Assembly: GCF_002091635.1 (NCBI RefSeq)
Contig: NZ_BDAC01000016.1
Coordinates: forward strand, 33,486-97,485
Origin: Pseudomonas indica NBRC 103045
GTDB taxonomy: Bacteria; Pseudomonadota; Gammaproteobacteria; Pseudomonadales; Pseudomonadaceae
DNA: 64,000 nucleotides
Direction: 5' to 3'
The notes under the pieces are model-generated. The model worked only from the letters and a program-made list of their open reading frames with translations, was not told the DNA's origin and made no database searches. This document shows positions 18,466 through 28,060 of the stretch, one piece after another (position 1 is the first letter of the stretch; each line of letters starts with the position of its first letter). The translations under genes and the position numbers were made by a program.

Positions 18466-19605
18466 TCACAGCTGGTCGGGTAGCAGAAGCAACCGGCGAA
18501 TCTCGCCGAGAAAACGGCCGCCGTAGTGACCGTCGCTGGCCCGGTGGTCGGCCGCCAGGGTGGCATTCACCACCGGCCTGACGCACAACGCGCCGTTCTC
18601 GACCCAGGGCCGCTCGACGATACGGCCGAAGCCCACCAGGGCTACCTGTGGCGGATAGATGACGCCGAATACGCTGTCCGTACCCTGGTCGCCGAGCAGC
18701 GTGACGGTCAGCCCCGCACCGCTCAGTTCGGAACTGCGCAGGGAGCCGCTGCGGGCGCGCTGCACCAGGTCGGTGAATTCGTCCATCAGCGCTTGCACGG
18801 GTTTGTCCGCCACGTCATGCAGGGCCGGGGCGACCAATCCGCCCTGGCGCAGGGAGACGGCCACGCCCAGGTGGACGCCGCTGGCCGGCTGGAAGCTCCC
18901 ATCGTGCCAGTAACCGTTGAGTTGCGGGTACTCGCGCAGCGCCAGTGCCACGGCCTTGAACAGCAGGACGGCGGGCAGCAGGCGGGCTTCCGGCGCCAGC
19001 GGCGCGTTGTACGTTTGCAGCCAGCTCAGCATCGGACCGAGGTCGAGGGCTTCTGCCAGGTAGTAATGCGGAATCTCGCGCTTGGAACGGCTCATCGCGG
19101 CGGCGATGGCCTGACGCATGGCGGCATTGCGATCGACCGGGGCCGCCGGCCAGCCCGCCCCTTCGACATCGTCCAAGGTGACCACGCCATGCGGACCGGT
19201 GCCATGCAGACGCTCGGCGTCGATACCCAGCTCGGCGGCCCGCTTGCGTGCGGCCGGAGAAATGCGTGGCCGACTGCCCAGGGGCATGACGGGGGCGACA
19301 GGAGATGCCAGCGGCTCCGGTGCGGCGACGGCAGCCTTGACCCTGTGCTGCGCGGTCGCTGGCGTTTCCCCAGCTTCGAGCAGGGTCGCGATCGGCGTGC
19401 CGACCGGCACCTTGACGCCCGGTTCGACCAGCAGCTCGAAGACCTCGCCCTCCTGCCAGCACTCCACATCCACCGCCGCCTTGGCGGTGTCGACCACGGC
19501 AATCACCTGGCCGCGGTGGACCTTTTCGCCGGGCTGTACCTTCCACTCCAGCAACCGGCCCTCGTCCATGTCGGCGCCCAGCGAGGGCAGCGGGAATTCG
19601 ATCAT
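18466..19605 (-). CDS. 2-oxo acid dehydrogenase E2 (dihydrolipoamide acyltransferase)
   Basis: The 379-aa E2 carries one N-terminal lipoyl domain (about 1-75, lipoylated Lys42 in DTAKAAVD), an Ala/Pro-rich linker, a peripheral subunit-binding domain (about 114-150, [17 protein letters not shown]), and a catalytic acyltransferase domain ending in AADHRASDG with the active His354 and Asp358. It would transfer the acyl group from lipoate to CoA. It is short for an E2 but complete. Its ATG overlaps the E1beta stop (ATGA), and the ACP gene follows after 10 bases. The pattern fits acetoin or pyruvate dehydrogenase; the substrate cannot be fixed by eye. No E3 gene is in the operon, so a housekeeping E3 must serve. 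Confidence 0.9.
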   Translation of the reverse strand: MIEFPLPSLGADMDEGRLLEWKVQPGEKVHRGQVIAVVDTAKAAVDVECWQEGEVFELLVEPGVKVPVGTPIATLLEAGETPATAQHRVKAAVAAPEPLASPVAPVMPLGSRPRISPAARKRAAELGIDAERLHGTGPHGVVTLDDVEGAGWPAAPVDRNAAMRQAIAAAMSRSKREIPHYYLAEALDLGPMLSWLQTYNAPLAPEARLLPAVLLFKAVALALREYPQLNGYWHDGSFQPASGVHLGVAVSLRQGGLVAPALHDVADKPVQALMDEFTDLVQRARSGSLRSSELSGAGLTVTLLGDQGTDSVFGVIYPPQVALVGFGRIVERPWVENGALCVRPVVNATLAADHRASDGHYGGRFLGEIRRLLLLPDQL

Positions 19606-20573
19606 CCGAGCAACCCCCTCGCCGCCGCGACGATGCCGGCAACCTGCGGCAAGGCCGCCTCCTCAAGATGCTTGGCATAAGGCATGGGGACCTCCGCGCT
19701 GCATACCCGAGCGGGCGGCGCATCCAGTTCGTAGAAGCCCTGCTCGACGATGCGGGCGATGATTTCGGCGGCCAGGCTGCCGCTGCGCCAGCCCTCGTCC
19801 ACTACCAGGGCCCGGCGGGTCTTGCACACCGAAGCCAGCAGGGTGGCGTCGTCCAGCGGGCGCAGCACGCGCAGGTCGATGACCTCGGCGGAGAGGCCCT
19901 CTGCGGCCAGGCTTTCGGCCGCGGCCAGCGCCTTGCCGAGGGTGCCGCCATAGGCGATCAGGGTCAGGTCGGTGCCCTCACGGCGAATCCGTGCCGAGCG
20001 GATGTCCAGCGGCGCGCTGTCGTCGAGTTCGCCCTCCAGGTTGTAGAGCTGGGCATGCTCGAAGATCAGTACCGGGTCAGGATCCTCCAATGCCGGCCAA
20101 AGCATGCCGCGCGCATCTTCCAGGGTGGCCGGCGCGAGGATCTTCAAGCCCGGCACATGGGCGAACCAACCCTCGAGGCTGTGCGAATGCTGGGCAGCCA
20201 GTTGCCGGCCCGCCCCGGTGGCCATGCGCAGCACCAGGGGCACGGAGAACTGCCCACCGGACATATGCCGCAGGGTCGCCGCCGTGTTCACCAGCGGGTC
20301 CAGCGCCAGGAGGCTGAAGTTCACCGTCATCACCTCGACGATCGGCCGCATGCCGCCCAGCGCCGCGCCGATGCCCGCCCCGACGAACGCCAGCTCGGAC
20401 AGCGGCGTGTCGCGGATGCGCTCGGCGCCGAACTCGTCGAGCAAACCCTTGGATACCGCATAGGTGCCGCCATAACGCCCGACGTCCTCCCCCATCAGGA
20501 ACACGCGCGGGTCCCGCAGCAGAGCGTCCCGCAGGGCCTGGCGCAAGGCTTCGCGATAGGTGATGCGGGTCAT
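19602..20573 (-). CDS. 2-oxo acid / acetoin dehydrogenase E1 beta subunit
   Basis: The 323-aa protein is a typical transketolase-pyrimidine plus C-terminal E1 beta subunit ([33 protein letters not shown] at the start, with the conserved [16 protein letters not shown] near the C-terminus). It pairs with the E1alpha encoded just upstream to form the thiamine-diphosphate decarboxylase. The ATG at 20573 overlaps the E1alpha stop (ATGA) and follows GGGGAGGG; a longer frame exists upstream but lies inside E1alpha. Four-base overlaps on both sides imply equal, coupled synthesis of the three complex subunits. Confidence 0.92.
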   Translation of the reverse strand: MTRITYREALRQALRDALLRDPRVFLMGEDVGRYGGTYAVSKGLLDEFGAERIRDTPLSELAFVGAGIGAALGGMRPIVEVMTVNFSLLALDPLVNTAATLRHMSGGQFSVPLVLRMATGAGRQLAAQHSHSLEGWFAHVPGLKILAPATLEDARGMLWPALEDPDPVLIFEHAQLYNLEGELDDSAPLDIRSARIRREGTDLTLIAYGGTLGKALAAAESLAAEGLSAEVIDLRVLRPLDDATLLASVCKTRRALVVDEGWRSGSLAAEIIARIVEQGFYELDAPPARVCSAEVPMPYAKHLEEAALPQVAGIVAAARGLLG

Positions 20574-21556
20574 GCCGAGCCCTCCCCGGTGTAGACGTCG
20601 AGGCACAGCGTTTCCAGCGGTTCGAGGGTGCCCGCCTCGGCGAAGGCGACAGCGGCCTCGACTTCACGTTCCACCTCGGCGAGCAACGCGGCGACGCCGT
20701 CGTCGTCCAGCACTTTCCCGGCAAGCAGCCGGGCACGGTAGGCGGGGATCGGGTCGCGTGCTTTCCAGCGCTCCACCTCGGCCTTGTCGCGGTACAGCTC
20801 GGGATCGAACATCGAGTGGGCACGGAAACGGTAGGTCTTGAACTCGAGAAAGTAAGGTCCCAGACCGGCCCGTACCCGCTCGACCGCCTGGCGCGTGGCA
20901 TCGTGCACCGCGACCACGTCCATGCCGTCCACCGCCTGTGCCGCCACCTTGTAGGCCGCGGCTTTGGCGCACAGGTCGGTTTGCGACTGGGAGCGCTCCA
21001 GTGCGGTGCCCATCGCATAAAGGTTGTTCTCGCAGCAGAACAGCACCGGCAGTTGCCAGAGCGCCGCCAAGTTGATCGCTTCGTGAAAGGCGCCTTCCGC
21101 CATCGCTCCCTCGCCGAAGAAGCAGGCCACCAAGCGTGTGCTGCCCTGCATTTGTTCGGCCAGCGCCAGGCCCGCCGCCAACGGCAGCCCACCGCCAACA
21201 ATGGCGTTGCCGCCGAAGAAGCGAGTTGCCGCATCGAACAAATGCATGGAACCGCCACGCCCACGCGAACATCCCTCCTGGTAGCCAAGCATCTCCGCCA
21301 TGATTGCCGTCATCGGCACGCCCTTGAGCAAGGCATGGCCATGCTCGCGATAGGTCGCCACTACCGCGTCGTCCGGTGCCAGTGCGTGCACGGCGCCGAC
21401 CGCCACGGCCTCCTCGCCGATGTAGAGATGCAGGAAGCCGCGAATCCGGCCCTGGCCATACAGCTCTGCGGAACGCTCTTCGAGCCGACGGATGCGCAGC
21501 ATGTCGAACAGCAGGCCTACGGCGGCCGATGAGTCGATCGAGGGGTGCCCGTTCAT
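20570..21556 (-). CDS. 2-oxo acid / acetoin dehydrogenase E1 alpha subunit
   Basis: The 328-aa protein has the E1alpha fold with the thiamine-diphosphate/Mg motif GEGAMAEG...CENN (about 145-178; GEG instead of the usual GDG, a seen variant) and the substrate-loop region GGSMHLFD typical of pyruvate/acetoin E1alpha. It starts the compact E1alpha-E1beta-E2-ACP series and overlaps by four bases the end of the upstream CoA ligase (21553-21556), so the ligase and the complex are probably one transcript. Known relatives decarboxylate pyruvate or cleave acetoin to acetyl-CoA and acetaldehyde. Confidence 0.9.
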   Translation of the reverse strand: MNGHPSIDSSAAVGLLFDMLRIRRLEERSAELYGQGRIRGFLHLYIGEEAVAVGAVHALAPDDAVVATYREHGHALLKGVPMTAIMAEMLGYQEGCSRGRGGSMHLFDAATRFFGGNAIVGGGLPLAAGLALAEQMQGSTRLVACFFGEGAMAEGAFHEAINLAALWQLPVLFCCENNLYAMGTALERSQSQTDLCAKAAAYKVAAQAVDGMDVVAVHDATRQAVERVRAGLGPYFLEFKTYRFRAHSMFDPELYRDKAEVERWKARDPIPAYRARLLAGKVLDDDGVAALLAEVEREVEAAVAFAEAGTLEPLETLCLDVYTGEGSA

Positions 21557-23312
21557 GCCGGATTCTCCAGCGTCGAGGTATCGCCCTCCGGCAACCCCAG
21601 CTCGCGGGCCTTGAGCAACCGGCGCATGAGCTTGCCGCTGCGGGTATGCGGCAGGCTGATGACAAACTCCAGCTCCTTCGGCGCCACCGCGGCCCCCAGG
21701 CGTACGCGGGCGTGACCAAGTAGTTCGTCACGCAGGCCATCGCTGGCATGACGGCCGCCCTTCAACGAAACGAACGCCTTGACCCGCTCACCGAGCAGGT
21801 CGTCCGGTTTGCCGATCACCGCCACCTCGGCCACCGCCGGGTGCTCCATCAACGCGCTTTCCACTTCGAACGGACCGATCAGGTGGCCGGCGGACTTGAT
21901 CACGTCATCACTACGGCCGACGAACCAGTAATAGCCATCGCCATCGCGGCGTGCCAGATCGCCGCTGAGGTACCAGCCGCCGGCGAAACAACGGCGGTAG
22001 CGCGCTTCCTGGCCAAGATAGGTACGGAACATGCCTGGCCAGGGTTGCCTGAGGGCCAGCTCGCCAATCTGCTCGTCGCCTAGCATTTCCAACGTACCGT
22101 CGTCGTGCAAATGGACAACGGCAGCCTCGACACCCGGCAACGGCTTGCCCATGGAGCCGGGCTTGATCGGCATGGCCAGGGTGTTGGCGATCATGATGCC
22201 GCCGGTTTCCGTCTGCCACCAATTGTCATGGATGGGCAGGCCGAGCACGTCCTGCCCCCACCATACGGCCTCAGGATTGAGTGGTTCGCCCACACTGGCG
22301 ACGAAACGCAACTGCGGGAAATAGTGCTGGCACGCCAGCTCCGGCCCCGCCTTCATCAGCATCCGGATCGCCGTCGGCGCGGTGTACCAGACGGTAACCC
22401 GCTCGCGCTCCAGGATCTCGTACCAGCGCGCCGCATCGAAATCGCCGCTATCGACGATACAGGTCACACCCTGCATCAACGGAGCAAGGATGCCGTAGGA
22501 GGTACCGGTTACCCAACCGGGGTCCGCGGTACACCAGTAAATGTCGTTGGGGTGCAGATCCAGTGCGAACTTGCCGGTGACATAGTGGGTCAATGCCGCG
22601 CCATGCACATGCAGGGCCCCTTTCGGCGTACCGGTGGTACCACTGGTGAAATGCAGCAACGACGGCGTGTCTTCGGTCGTATGCACCACCTCGAAATCGT
22701 CCGCTGCCTCGGCCAGCAGTTCATGCAGATCGAGCCCCCCTCCGTACTCGACGGCCCCCCGTTCTCGTTATAGACCAACACCTGTTCGAGAGCCGGCAGA
22801 CGCTCCCGCAACGCGGCCACCTTGCGCCGGTAGAGTGCCTCGCTGGTCAGCAACATTCGACATTCGCCCAAGCGCAGGCGGGTTTCCAGAGGCTCCGGGC
22901 CGAAGGCAGAAAACAATGGCGATACCACACAACCATTCTTCAGGCCGCCCAGCACCCCGAGGTACAGCTCGAGACTCCGTTCGCACAGGACGAATAGATG
23001 ATCCCCGACCGACATGCCGAGCATCGTCAGGACATTGGCGAATCGATTGGTCAGGCTGCTCAACTGACCATAGGTGACGTCCCTCCGGCCGCCGCTCCGC
23101 TCCAGGATGCGCAGGGCGACATGCCGACGTAGCCCATTCAGGGCATGGCGGTCGACGGCCTCGTGTGCCAGATTCATGCCCCCTCCGGGCAGCCCCGCCA
23201 GCTCTCGCGCCGCTGCCTGCCAACTGAAGGCGGCCTGCGTTTCGGGACATGCCGACCAATTGGGCTCCACCCGCATGGCCTCTGGGTTCTTTTCGATGAG
23301 AGCCGGTCGCAT
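21553..23312 (-). pseudogene. Acetyl/acyl-CoA synthetase, interrupted by a one-base frameshift
   Basis: Two adjacent frames together make one AMP-forming CoA ligase of the short AcsA type (about 586 aa if repaired). The N-terminal part starts at ATG 23312 after GGAGGAAGG and runs in frame to a run of six Gs (minus strand; Cs at 22755-22760 on plus). The C-terminal part continues in another frame with [15 protein letters not shown] (P-loop), [31 protein letters not shown] and the acetylatable Lys in TRSGKLMRR. Adding one G to the run joins the frames as [15 protein letters not shown]. It is either a recent inactivation or a homopolymer sequencing error. It precedes E1alpha with a four-base overlap. 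In the intact family, acetate or another acid plus ATP and CoA give acyl-CoA. Confidence 0.85.
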
Positions 23313-23328
23313 TGTCCTTCCTCCGATC

Positions 23329-24165
23329 TCAGCAGCGCTGCAGCGCCGGTGCCGCACAAGAGTCCGTGGCACCGGTCAGCGCCAGGAAACGGTCATAGCG
23401 ATAGGTCGGGCCGTCCAGACAGGCGTAGCTCGCCCCGATGTAGCAATGGCCACACAAGCCGACACCGCAGTGCATACGACGCTCCAGGGACACCCAGATG
23501 CGGCTGGGTTGGATGCCATGCTCGACGCTTGCACGGGCGGCACCCAGCATCAGCGACTCGGGCCCGCAGCACAGCAGGGTATCCGGCTGCACCGTGGCGA
23601 AGACTTCGTCGAAATGATCGAGGGGCGTGCCCCGCCGCTGACCCGCCGCGGCATCGTCCAATGTCTCGATGAACGGTATCGCCAACTTCCAGCGCAAACG
23701 CTCCCGAGCGAGGATCTGGTCCTCGTCGCGACGAGCCCCATAGACAACGCTCAGGCGCGACGACAGATGCTCCCTGGACGCCTCGTCGATCAGGCCTGCC
23801 AACGGCGCCAAACCACAACCTCCGGCGACTACCAGCACACGGCGCGGGCTGAAGAACAGCGGCCAGCCTTTGCCGAACGGACCACGATAGCCAAGGGTGT
23901 CGCCGGGGCGAAGCGCGAAGAGCGCATCGGTCAGGTTGCCCATCCGCCGTATCAGCGCATTGAAATGGCCATACAGGTTCGGCGGACTGACATAGGTGAA
24001 CGGCGCCTCGCCGACACCCGGCACCGCCAGCATGAAGAACTGCCCAGGCATCGTGGCCAGGTCGTGCGCCTGGGGGAAATCGATACGAAAGCTGAAATGC
24101 CGGGCGTCCCGTCCATCCTCGTAGCTGTCCAGCAAGTGCAACTTGCGCGGAGTCAGGTCAATCAT
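23329..24165 (-). CDS. FAD/NAD(P)-binding electron-transfer subunit (sulfhydrogenase gamma / HydG-like)
   Basis: The 278-aa protein resembles the ferredoxin-reductase-like subunits HydG, AsrB and PyrK. It has an FAD-binding barrel (about 1-105; PFTYVSPP with the flavin contacts), an NAD(P)-binding domain beginning VLVVAGGCGLAPLAGL (about 113-128), and a C-terminal [2Fe-2S] cysteine cluster CGVGLCGHCYIGASYAC. The ATG at 24165 overlaps the stop of the iron-sulfur subunit (ATGA). With the neighbouring iron-sulfur protein it should pass electrons between the formate dehydrogenase and NAD(P). A CoA ligase gene follows 16 bases after its stop. Confidence 0.87.
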   Translation of the reverse strand: MIDLTPRKLHLLDSYEDGRDARHFSFRIDFPQAHDLATMPGQFFMLAVPGVGEAPFTYVSPPNLYGHFNALIRRMGNLTDALFALRPGDTLGYRGPFGKGWPLFFSPRRVLVVAGGCGLAPLAGLIDEASREHLSSRLSVVYGARRDEDQILARERLRWKLAIPFIETLDDAAAGQRRGTPLDHFDEVFATVQPDTLLCCGPESLMLGAARASVEHGIQPSRIWVSLERRMHCGVGLCGHCYIGASYACLDGPTYRYDRFLALTGATDSCAAPALQRC

Positions 24166-25178
24166 GGCCGCCCCACCTCCCCTATCACCCCGTGAACGCC
24201 GATGCCGCCGGGGCATACCCGGTCGCAACGCCCGCAGCCTACGCAACCGTAATGGCCGAACTGCTCGCGGAATGGCTCGCCGAACTTGTGCAACCAGAAT
24301 CGCTGGACACGCTGACCCGGGGAGGCACTGGGGTTGTGCCCGCTCGCTTCGGCCTGGAAACCTTCGTACAGGCAGGAATCCCAGACCCGTTCATGCTGGA
24401 CTTCGCCGCTCGCGCCGACCTGCTCCAACGGCGCGAAACAGGAACAGGTCGGGCATACCTGGGTGCAGCCGGAACACCCGAAGCAGTGTGTCCCCAGCGT
24501 TTCCCAGGTGTCCGCCGATACCTGCCCGGCGTTCAGCGCCGCCACGCCGTCGAGCAACTCCCGGTCGTGCAGTTGAGCCAGCGCCACCCGCGCGGCGTTG
24601 GATTCCCGGGTCGCCTGGCAGCCGTCCAGGTTCGTCGGCAGACGCAGCTCGCGAATGGCCTCGGCCCCCGCGGCGGAACCGACGCGCAGCCACCAGCCCC
24701 GCGCATCGTCGCGCCGCACCAGAACCAGGTCGGCGAGACCGTCGCCCACCAGCGGCCCGCTCTCCACCAGGCTGCAGAACCCGTTGCTGCAACTTTCCCG
24801 ACACTCCACTCCCACCAGCAGGGTGGCGTGACGGCGCGCCTGATAATGCGGGTCTTGGGCGAAGAAGCGGTCCTGGTAGGCAATGGCCTGCAGGTCGCAG
24901 GCATGCAGGCCGAAGATCGCCTGCGGCCTGACCTCGGGCAGGGACGAATAGAACTGGCCGCCATCGAAGCGGAACAACAGTTCCCGCTCGGCGAAGAAAA
25001 ACAGCTTCGCCGAGAACGGCGGCGGATCGCCCTCCGGTTCGAGTGGGGTGAAGTCCTTCGGCCCGACCTCCTGCCAATGCCGTCCGCCCTGCCCATCGTC
25101 GCGCACCTCGTACAGGCGCCGGGACTGCGCCAGGTGCCTGCGCAGACGTTCCACCTCGGCCAGCTCATGAGTGGACAT
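24162..25178 (-). CDS. [4Fe-4S] electron-transfer subunit (sulfhydrogenase beta / HydB-like)
   Basis: The 338-aa protein has a long N-terminal region of the HydB/AsrA type (GLHACDLQAIAYQDRFF; CRESCSNGFC) and two C-terminal [4Fe-4S] ferredoxin motifs, CFGCSGCTQVCPTC and CVGCGRCDRVCPGG. Such subunits bridge a catalytic subunit and the FAD/NAD(P) subunit. It overlaps the formate dehydrogenase end by 14 bases and the HydG-like gene by four, so the three genes form one unit. No NiFe hydrogenase or sulfite reductase catalytic subunit is in the window, so formate dehydrogenase is the likely electron source. Confidence 0.88.
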   Translation of the reverse strand: MSTHELAEVERLRRHLAQSRRLYEVRDDGQGGRHWQEVGPKDFTPLEPEGDPPPFSAKLFFFAERELLFRFDGGQFYSSLPEVRPQAIFGLHACDLQAIAYQDRFFAQDPHYQARRHATLLVGVECRESCSNGFCSLVESGPLVGDGLADLVLVRRDDARGWWLRVGSAAGAEAIRELRLPTNLDGCQATRESNAARVALAQLHDRELLDGVAALNAGQVSADTWETLGTHCFGCSGCTQVCPTCSCFAPLEQVGASGEVQHERVWDSCLYEGFQAEASGHNPSASPGQRVQRFWLHKFGEPFREQFGHYGCVGCGRCDRVCPGGIGVHGVIGEVGRP

Positions 25179-27261
25179 GGCGAATCACCTCGGCCGCGCC
25201 CGCTTCGGCATTCGGCGCTTCCCCGGCCGGCAAGCCTTCGACCGCGACCGCACAGGCTTTCAACTCCGGCATGTGGGTGATGGGATCCTGGGCATCGTTG
25301 GTCAGGCGATTGCAGGGGGCTTCCCGGAAATGGTACGGCATGGCCACGGTGCCCCGCGGCACCTCGTCGGTGAGGCGGACCCGGGTTTCCAGTTCGCCGC
25401 GCCGGGAGCGCACACGCACCGCCTGGCGGTCATGCAATCCTAGGGCGCCGCCGTCGTCGGGATGCATCGATAGCAGGCCGGCAGGAATCTCCCGCTCGAG
25501 CAGCGGCGAATGCCGTGTCATCGATCCGCCGCCGTACTGGAAATGGAGCCGATGAGTGGTCAGGAAGAACGGATATTCCGCATCGGGGCATTCGTCGGGC
25601 GCCACGTTGGTGACCGGTAGCAGCCGGCCCTTGCCCAGGGGGAAGCGTTCCTCGTGCAGGAAAGGAGACCCCTGCGGTCGCGCGGCATCGCAGGGCCATT
25701 GCAGGCCATGGTGCTCGTCCAACCGTGCGTAGGTCATGGCCGAGAAGATCGGCGTCAGCAGGGCCATCTCGTCGAACACCGCCTCGGCATCTTCCCAGTC
25801 CATGCCGGGATACCCCATGCGCACCGCCAGCTCAGCGAGGATCTTCCAGTCCGCCTTCGCCTCGCCCGGTGGCGTCACCGCGCGGCGCACACGCTGCACA
25901 CGGCGCTCGCAGTTGGTGAAGGTGCCGTCCTTCTCGGCGAAGGAGGCAGCCGGCAGCACCACGTCGGCGAGCCGCGCCGTTTCGGTCATGCTCAGCTCCA
26001 GCACCACAAGGAAATCCAGTGCGCCGAGCGCGTGGGCCACCTGGTTCTGGTCCGGATCGGTGAGCACCGGATCTTCGCCGATGATCATCAGGGCTCGCAG
26101 GGCGCCATCGCGGGCCGCACGGGTCATGCCCAGGGACGTCAGGCCGGGCGTCACCGGCGAGGTCACGCTCCAGGCTTCGCCGAACCGGGCCTGCACCGCC
26201 AGGGCCGAGGCATCCTGATAGCCGGGATAGACGTTGGGCAGGCAGCCCATGTCGCAAGCACCCTGCACGTTGTTCTGGCCACGCAGGGGATTGATGCCGG
26301 TTCCCGGCCGCCCGACCTGGCCGCAGGCCAGGGCCAGGTTGGAAACCGCAATCACGTTGTTGGTACCGCTCTGGAACTGGGTGATGCCCATGCCATAGGC
26401 GAGATACGCGGCCCTGGCCTGACTGTAGAGACGGGCCACCTCCTCCAGATCGGCGACCGCGATACCGGTCTTGGCGCTCGTTCGCTCCGGCGTCACGTCG
26501 GACAAATGATGCCGCAGAGGGCCGGTATCCTCGCAGCGGGAGGCCAGGAACGCGCTGTTCTCCCAGCCGTTGGCCAGGATGATCTGCAACAGGCCATTGA
26601 GCAGCGCGATATTGGTGCCCAGGCGCGGTTGCAGGTGGATGTCCGCCAGCCGGGCCAGGCGCGTCCGGCGCGGGTCGATCACGATCAGCCGCGCCCCCCG
26701 CGCCTGGGCGCGCAGCATGCGGGCGCCGATCATGGCGTGGTTTTCGGTCACGTCGGCGCCGATCACCAGGATGACGTCGGCCAGGTCGATGTCGGCGATG
26801 CCGTTGGTCATCGCCCCGGAGCCCAGGGTGCGTACCAGGCCGGCCACCGAGGGGCTGTGGCAGATCCGCGCGCAGTGATCGATGTTGTGGGTCCCGAGCA
26901 CGGCCCGAGCGAACTTCTGCGCAGCGTAGTTATCCTCGTTGGTTGCGCGGGCACAGCTGATCACGCCCACCGCCGTGGGGCCAGCGGCATCCCGCGCCAC
27001 GCCGAACTCGTTGGCGACCCGCTCCAGCGCTTCGTCCCAGGACGCCGGGCGGAACCGCCCGTGCTCCTTGATCAGCGGCCGGGTCAAACGATGCCCGGCA
27101 TCAATGGCGAAACTGGTGGACCAGCCCTTGGCGCAGAGCTGCCCCTGACTGACCGGGTGGCCGGGCTGCGGTTCGACGCCAACCACCCGATCGTTCTCGA
27201 CCCGCAGGCCGATGCCACAGCCCACGCCACAAAAGGTGCATACGCTCGGTACCACGTTCAT
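25165..27261 (-). CDS. Formate dehydrogenase, molybdopterin catalytic subunit (Cys form)
   Basis: The 698-aa protein is close to the length of E. coli FdhF (715). It has the N-terminal [4Fe-4S] motif Cys8, Cys11, Cys15, Cys43, then DHCARICHSPSVAGL, where Cys134 stands at the selenocysteine position of FdhF and His135 is the conserved catalytic neighbour. The molybdopterin dinucleotide-binding domain closes the protein (from about 560; FFLTTHRLHFQYGGGSMTRHS). The ATG at 27261 follows GGGAGG; a GTG one codon earlier is possible. No Tat signal is seen, so it is cytoplasmic. A perfect, fully symmetric FNR box (27317-27330) is centred about 62 bases upstream. It would oxidise formate and feed electrons to the HydB/HydG-like subunits. 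Confidence 0.92.
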   Translation of the reverse strand: MNVVPSVCTFCGVGCGIGLRVENDRVVGVEPQPGHPVSQGQLCAKGWSTSFAIDAGHRLTRPLIKEHGRFRPASWDEALERVANEFGVARDAAGPTAVGVISCARATNEDNYAAQKFARAVLGTHNIDHCARICHSPSVAGLVRTLGSGAMTNGIADIDLADVILVIGADVTENHAMIGARMLRAQARGARLIVIDPRRTRLARLADIHLQPRLGTNIALLNGLLQIILANGWENSAFLASRCEDTGPLRHHLSDVTPERTSAKTGIAVADLEEVARLYSQARAAYLAYGMGITQFQSGTNNVIAVSNLALACGQVGRPGTGINPLRGQNNVQGACDMGCLPNVYPGYQDASALAVQARFGEAWSVTSPVTPGLTSLGMTRAARDGALRALMIIGEDPVLTDPDQNQVAHALGALDFLVVLELSMTETARLADVVLPAASFAEKDGTFTNCERRVQRVRRAVTPPGEAKADWKILAELAVRMGYPGMDWEDAEAVFDEMALLTPIFSAMTYARLDEHHGLQWPCDAARPQGSPFLHEERFPLGKGRLLPVTNVAPDECPDAEYPFFLTTHRLHFQYGGGSMTRHSPLLEREIPAGLLSMHPDDGGALGLHDRQAVRVRSRRGELETRVRLTDEVPRGTVAMPYHFREAPCNRLTNDAQDPITHMPELKACAVAVEGLPAGEAPNAEAGAAEVIRHVHS

Positions 27262-27316
27262 CACGAGACCTCCCGCCGATCTGGAATCAGGCTAGGCCCC
27301 GCCCCCCGCATCGAGT

Positions 27317-27330
27317 TTGATCCGGATCAA
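27317..27330. promoter_or_regulatory. FNR/ANR box for the formate dehydrogenase operon
   Basis: TTGATCCGGATCAA is a perfect and fully palindromic FNR/ANR site. At -41.5 relative to the leftward gene it predicts a start near 27282, about 20 bases before the fdh ATG. A second perfect site 42 bases to the right serves the divergent Hsp20 gene. Confidence 0.88.
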
Positions 27331-27358
27331 CGAATCGAGGCCGCACCACGGCTGGCGA

Positions 27359-27372
27359 TTGATCGAAATCAA
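27359..27372. promoter_or_regulatory. FNR/ANR box for the Hsp20 gene
   Basis: TTGATCGAAATCAA matches the consensus perfectly. Its centre is 77 bases before the Hsp20 ATG. At -41.5 the start would be near 27407, and CAATAT at 27395-27400 falls at the -10 position. Confidence 0.88.
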
Positions 27373-27442
27373 CGTCGGTCGGTTACCTCGATCGCAATAT
27401 CTTTCCGTCCGCTGTCGGACTACCCGAATGGAGGGATTCAAG

Positions 27443-27988
27443 ATGGCCAATACCGCAAAAAAGGTTCCAGTGACCACCGAGGAAAAGACCAGCAAGGCCC
27501 CCGCCCTGTCTGAGCCTTGGCATCCGCTGGACAACCTGCGCCGGCAAATCGACCACCTGTTCGAAGATTTCAACCGCATGCCCCTGCGCTTTCCGTTCTC
27601 ACGCAGCAGTGCGTTCGAAATCGAGCCGTTCTGGCGTCGCGATGTCTTCGCCCATGGCCTCCCGGCCGTGGACATCGCCGAGAAGGAGAAAGCGTTCGAA
27701 ATCACGGCCGAACTGCCGGGCATGGATGAGAAGAACATCGAGATCAAGCTGTCCAACGGCAACATGATCATTCGCGGTGAGAAGCGAGAAGAGGCCGAGG
27801 AGAAGAAGAAGGATTACTACCTTTCCGAGCGCCACTATGGTTCCTTCGAGCGCATCTTCAACCTGCCCAAGGGCGTCGATCCGGACAAGATCGACGCCCA
27901 CTTCAGCAAGGGCGTACTGACCATCAACCTGCCGAAGAAACCGGAAGCCATCAAGCCGGAGAAGGTGATTCCGATCAAGGCGAGTTGA
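27443..27988 (+). CDS. Hsp20 / alpha-crystallin small heat shock protein
   Basis: The 181-aa protein has an N-terminal arm of about 70 residues and a complete alpha-crystallin domain (about 75-170: AVDIAEKEKAFEITAELPGMDEKNIEI ... GVLTINLPK), ending in a short tail with the I-x-I-like IPI anchor. It holds unfolding proteins without ATP. The ATG at 27443 follows GGAGGG. Divergent from the formate dehydrogenase operon, it has its own FNR box rather than a visible heat-shock promoter, which suggests induction by low oxygen. A GC-rich hairpin follows at 28002-28027. Confidence 0.94.
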   Translation: MANTAKKVPVTTEEKTSKAPALSEPWHPLDNLRRQIDHLFEDFNRMPLRFPFSRSSAFEIEPFWRRDVFAHGLPAVDIAEKEKAFEITAELPGMDEKNIEIKLSNGNMIIRGEKREEAEEKKKDYYLSERHYGSFERIFNLPKGVDPDKIDAHFSKGVLTINLPKKPEAIKPEKVIPIKAS

Positions 27989-28001
27989 ACATGCCCTCTG
28001 G

Positions 28002-28027
28002 GCCCCGCCACTGATCGGCGGCGGGGC
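28002..28027 (+). terminator. Hairpin after Hsp20
   Basis: GCCCCGCC and GGCGGGGC form an 8-bp GC-only stem with a 10-base loop, 14 bases after the Hsp20 stop. No clear T-run follows, so it may only attenuate transcription or protect the mRNA end. Confidence 0.45.
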
Positions 28028-28060
28028 GTTGGGTCACTCCGTATCCCTGGTGAGAACCGA

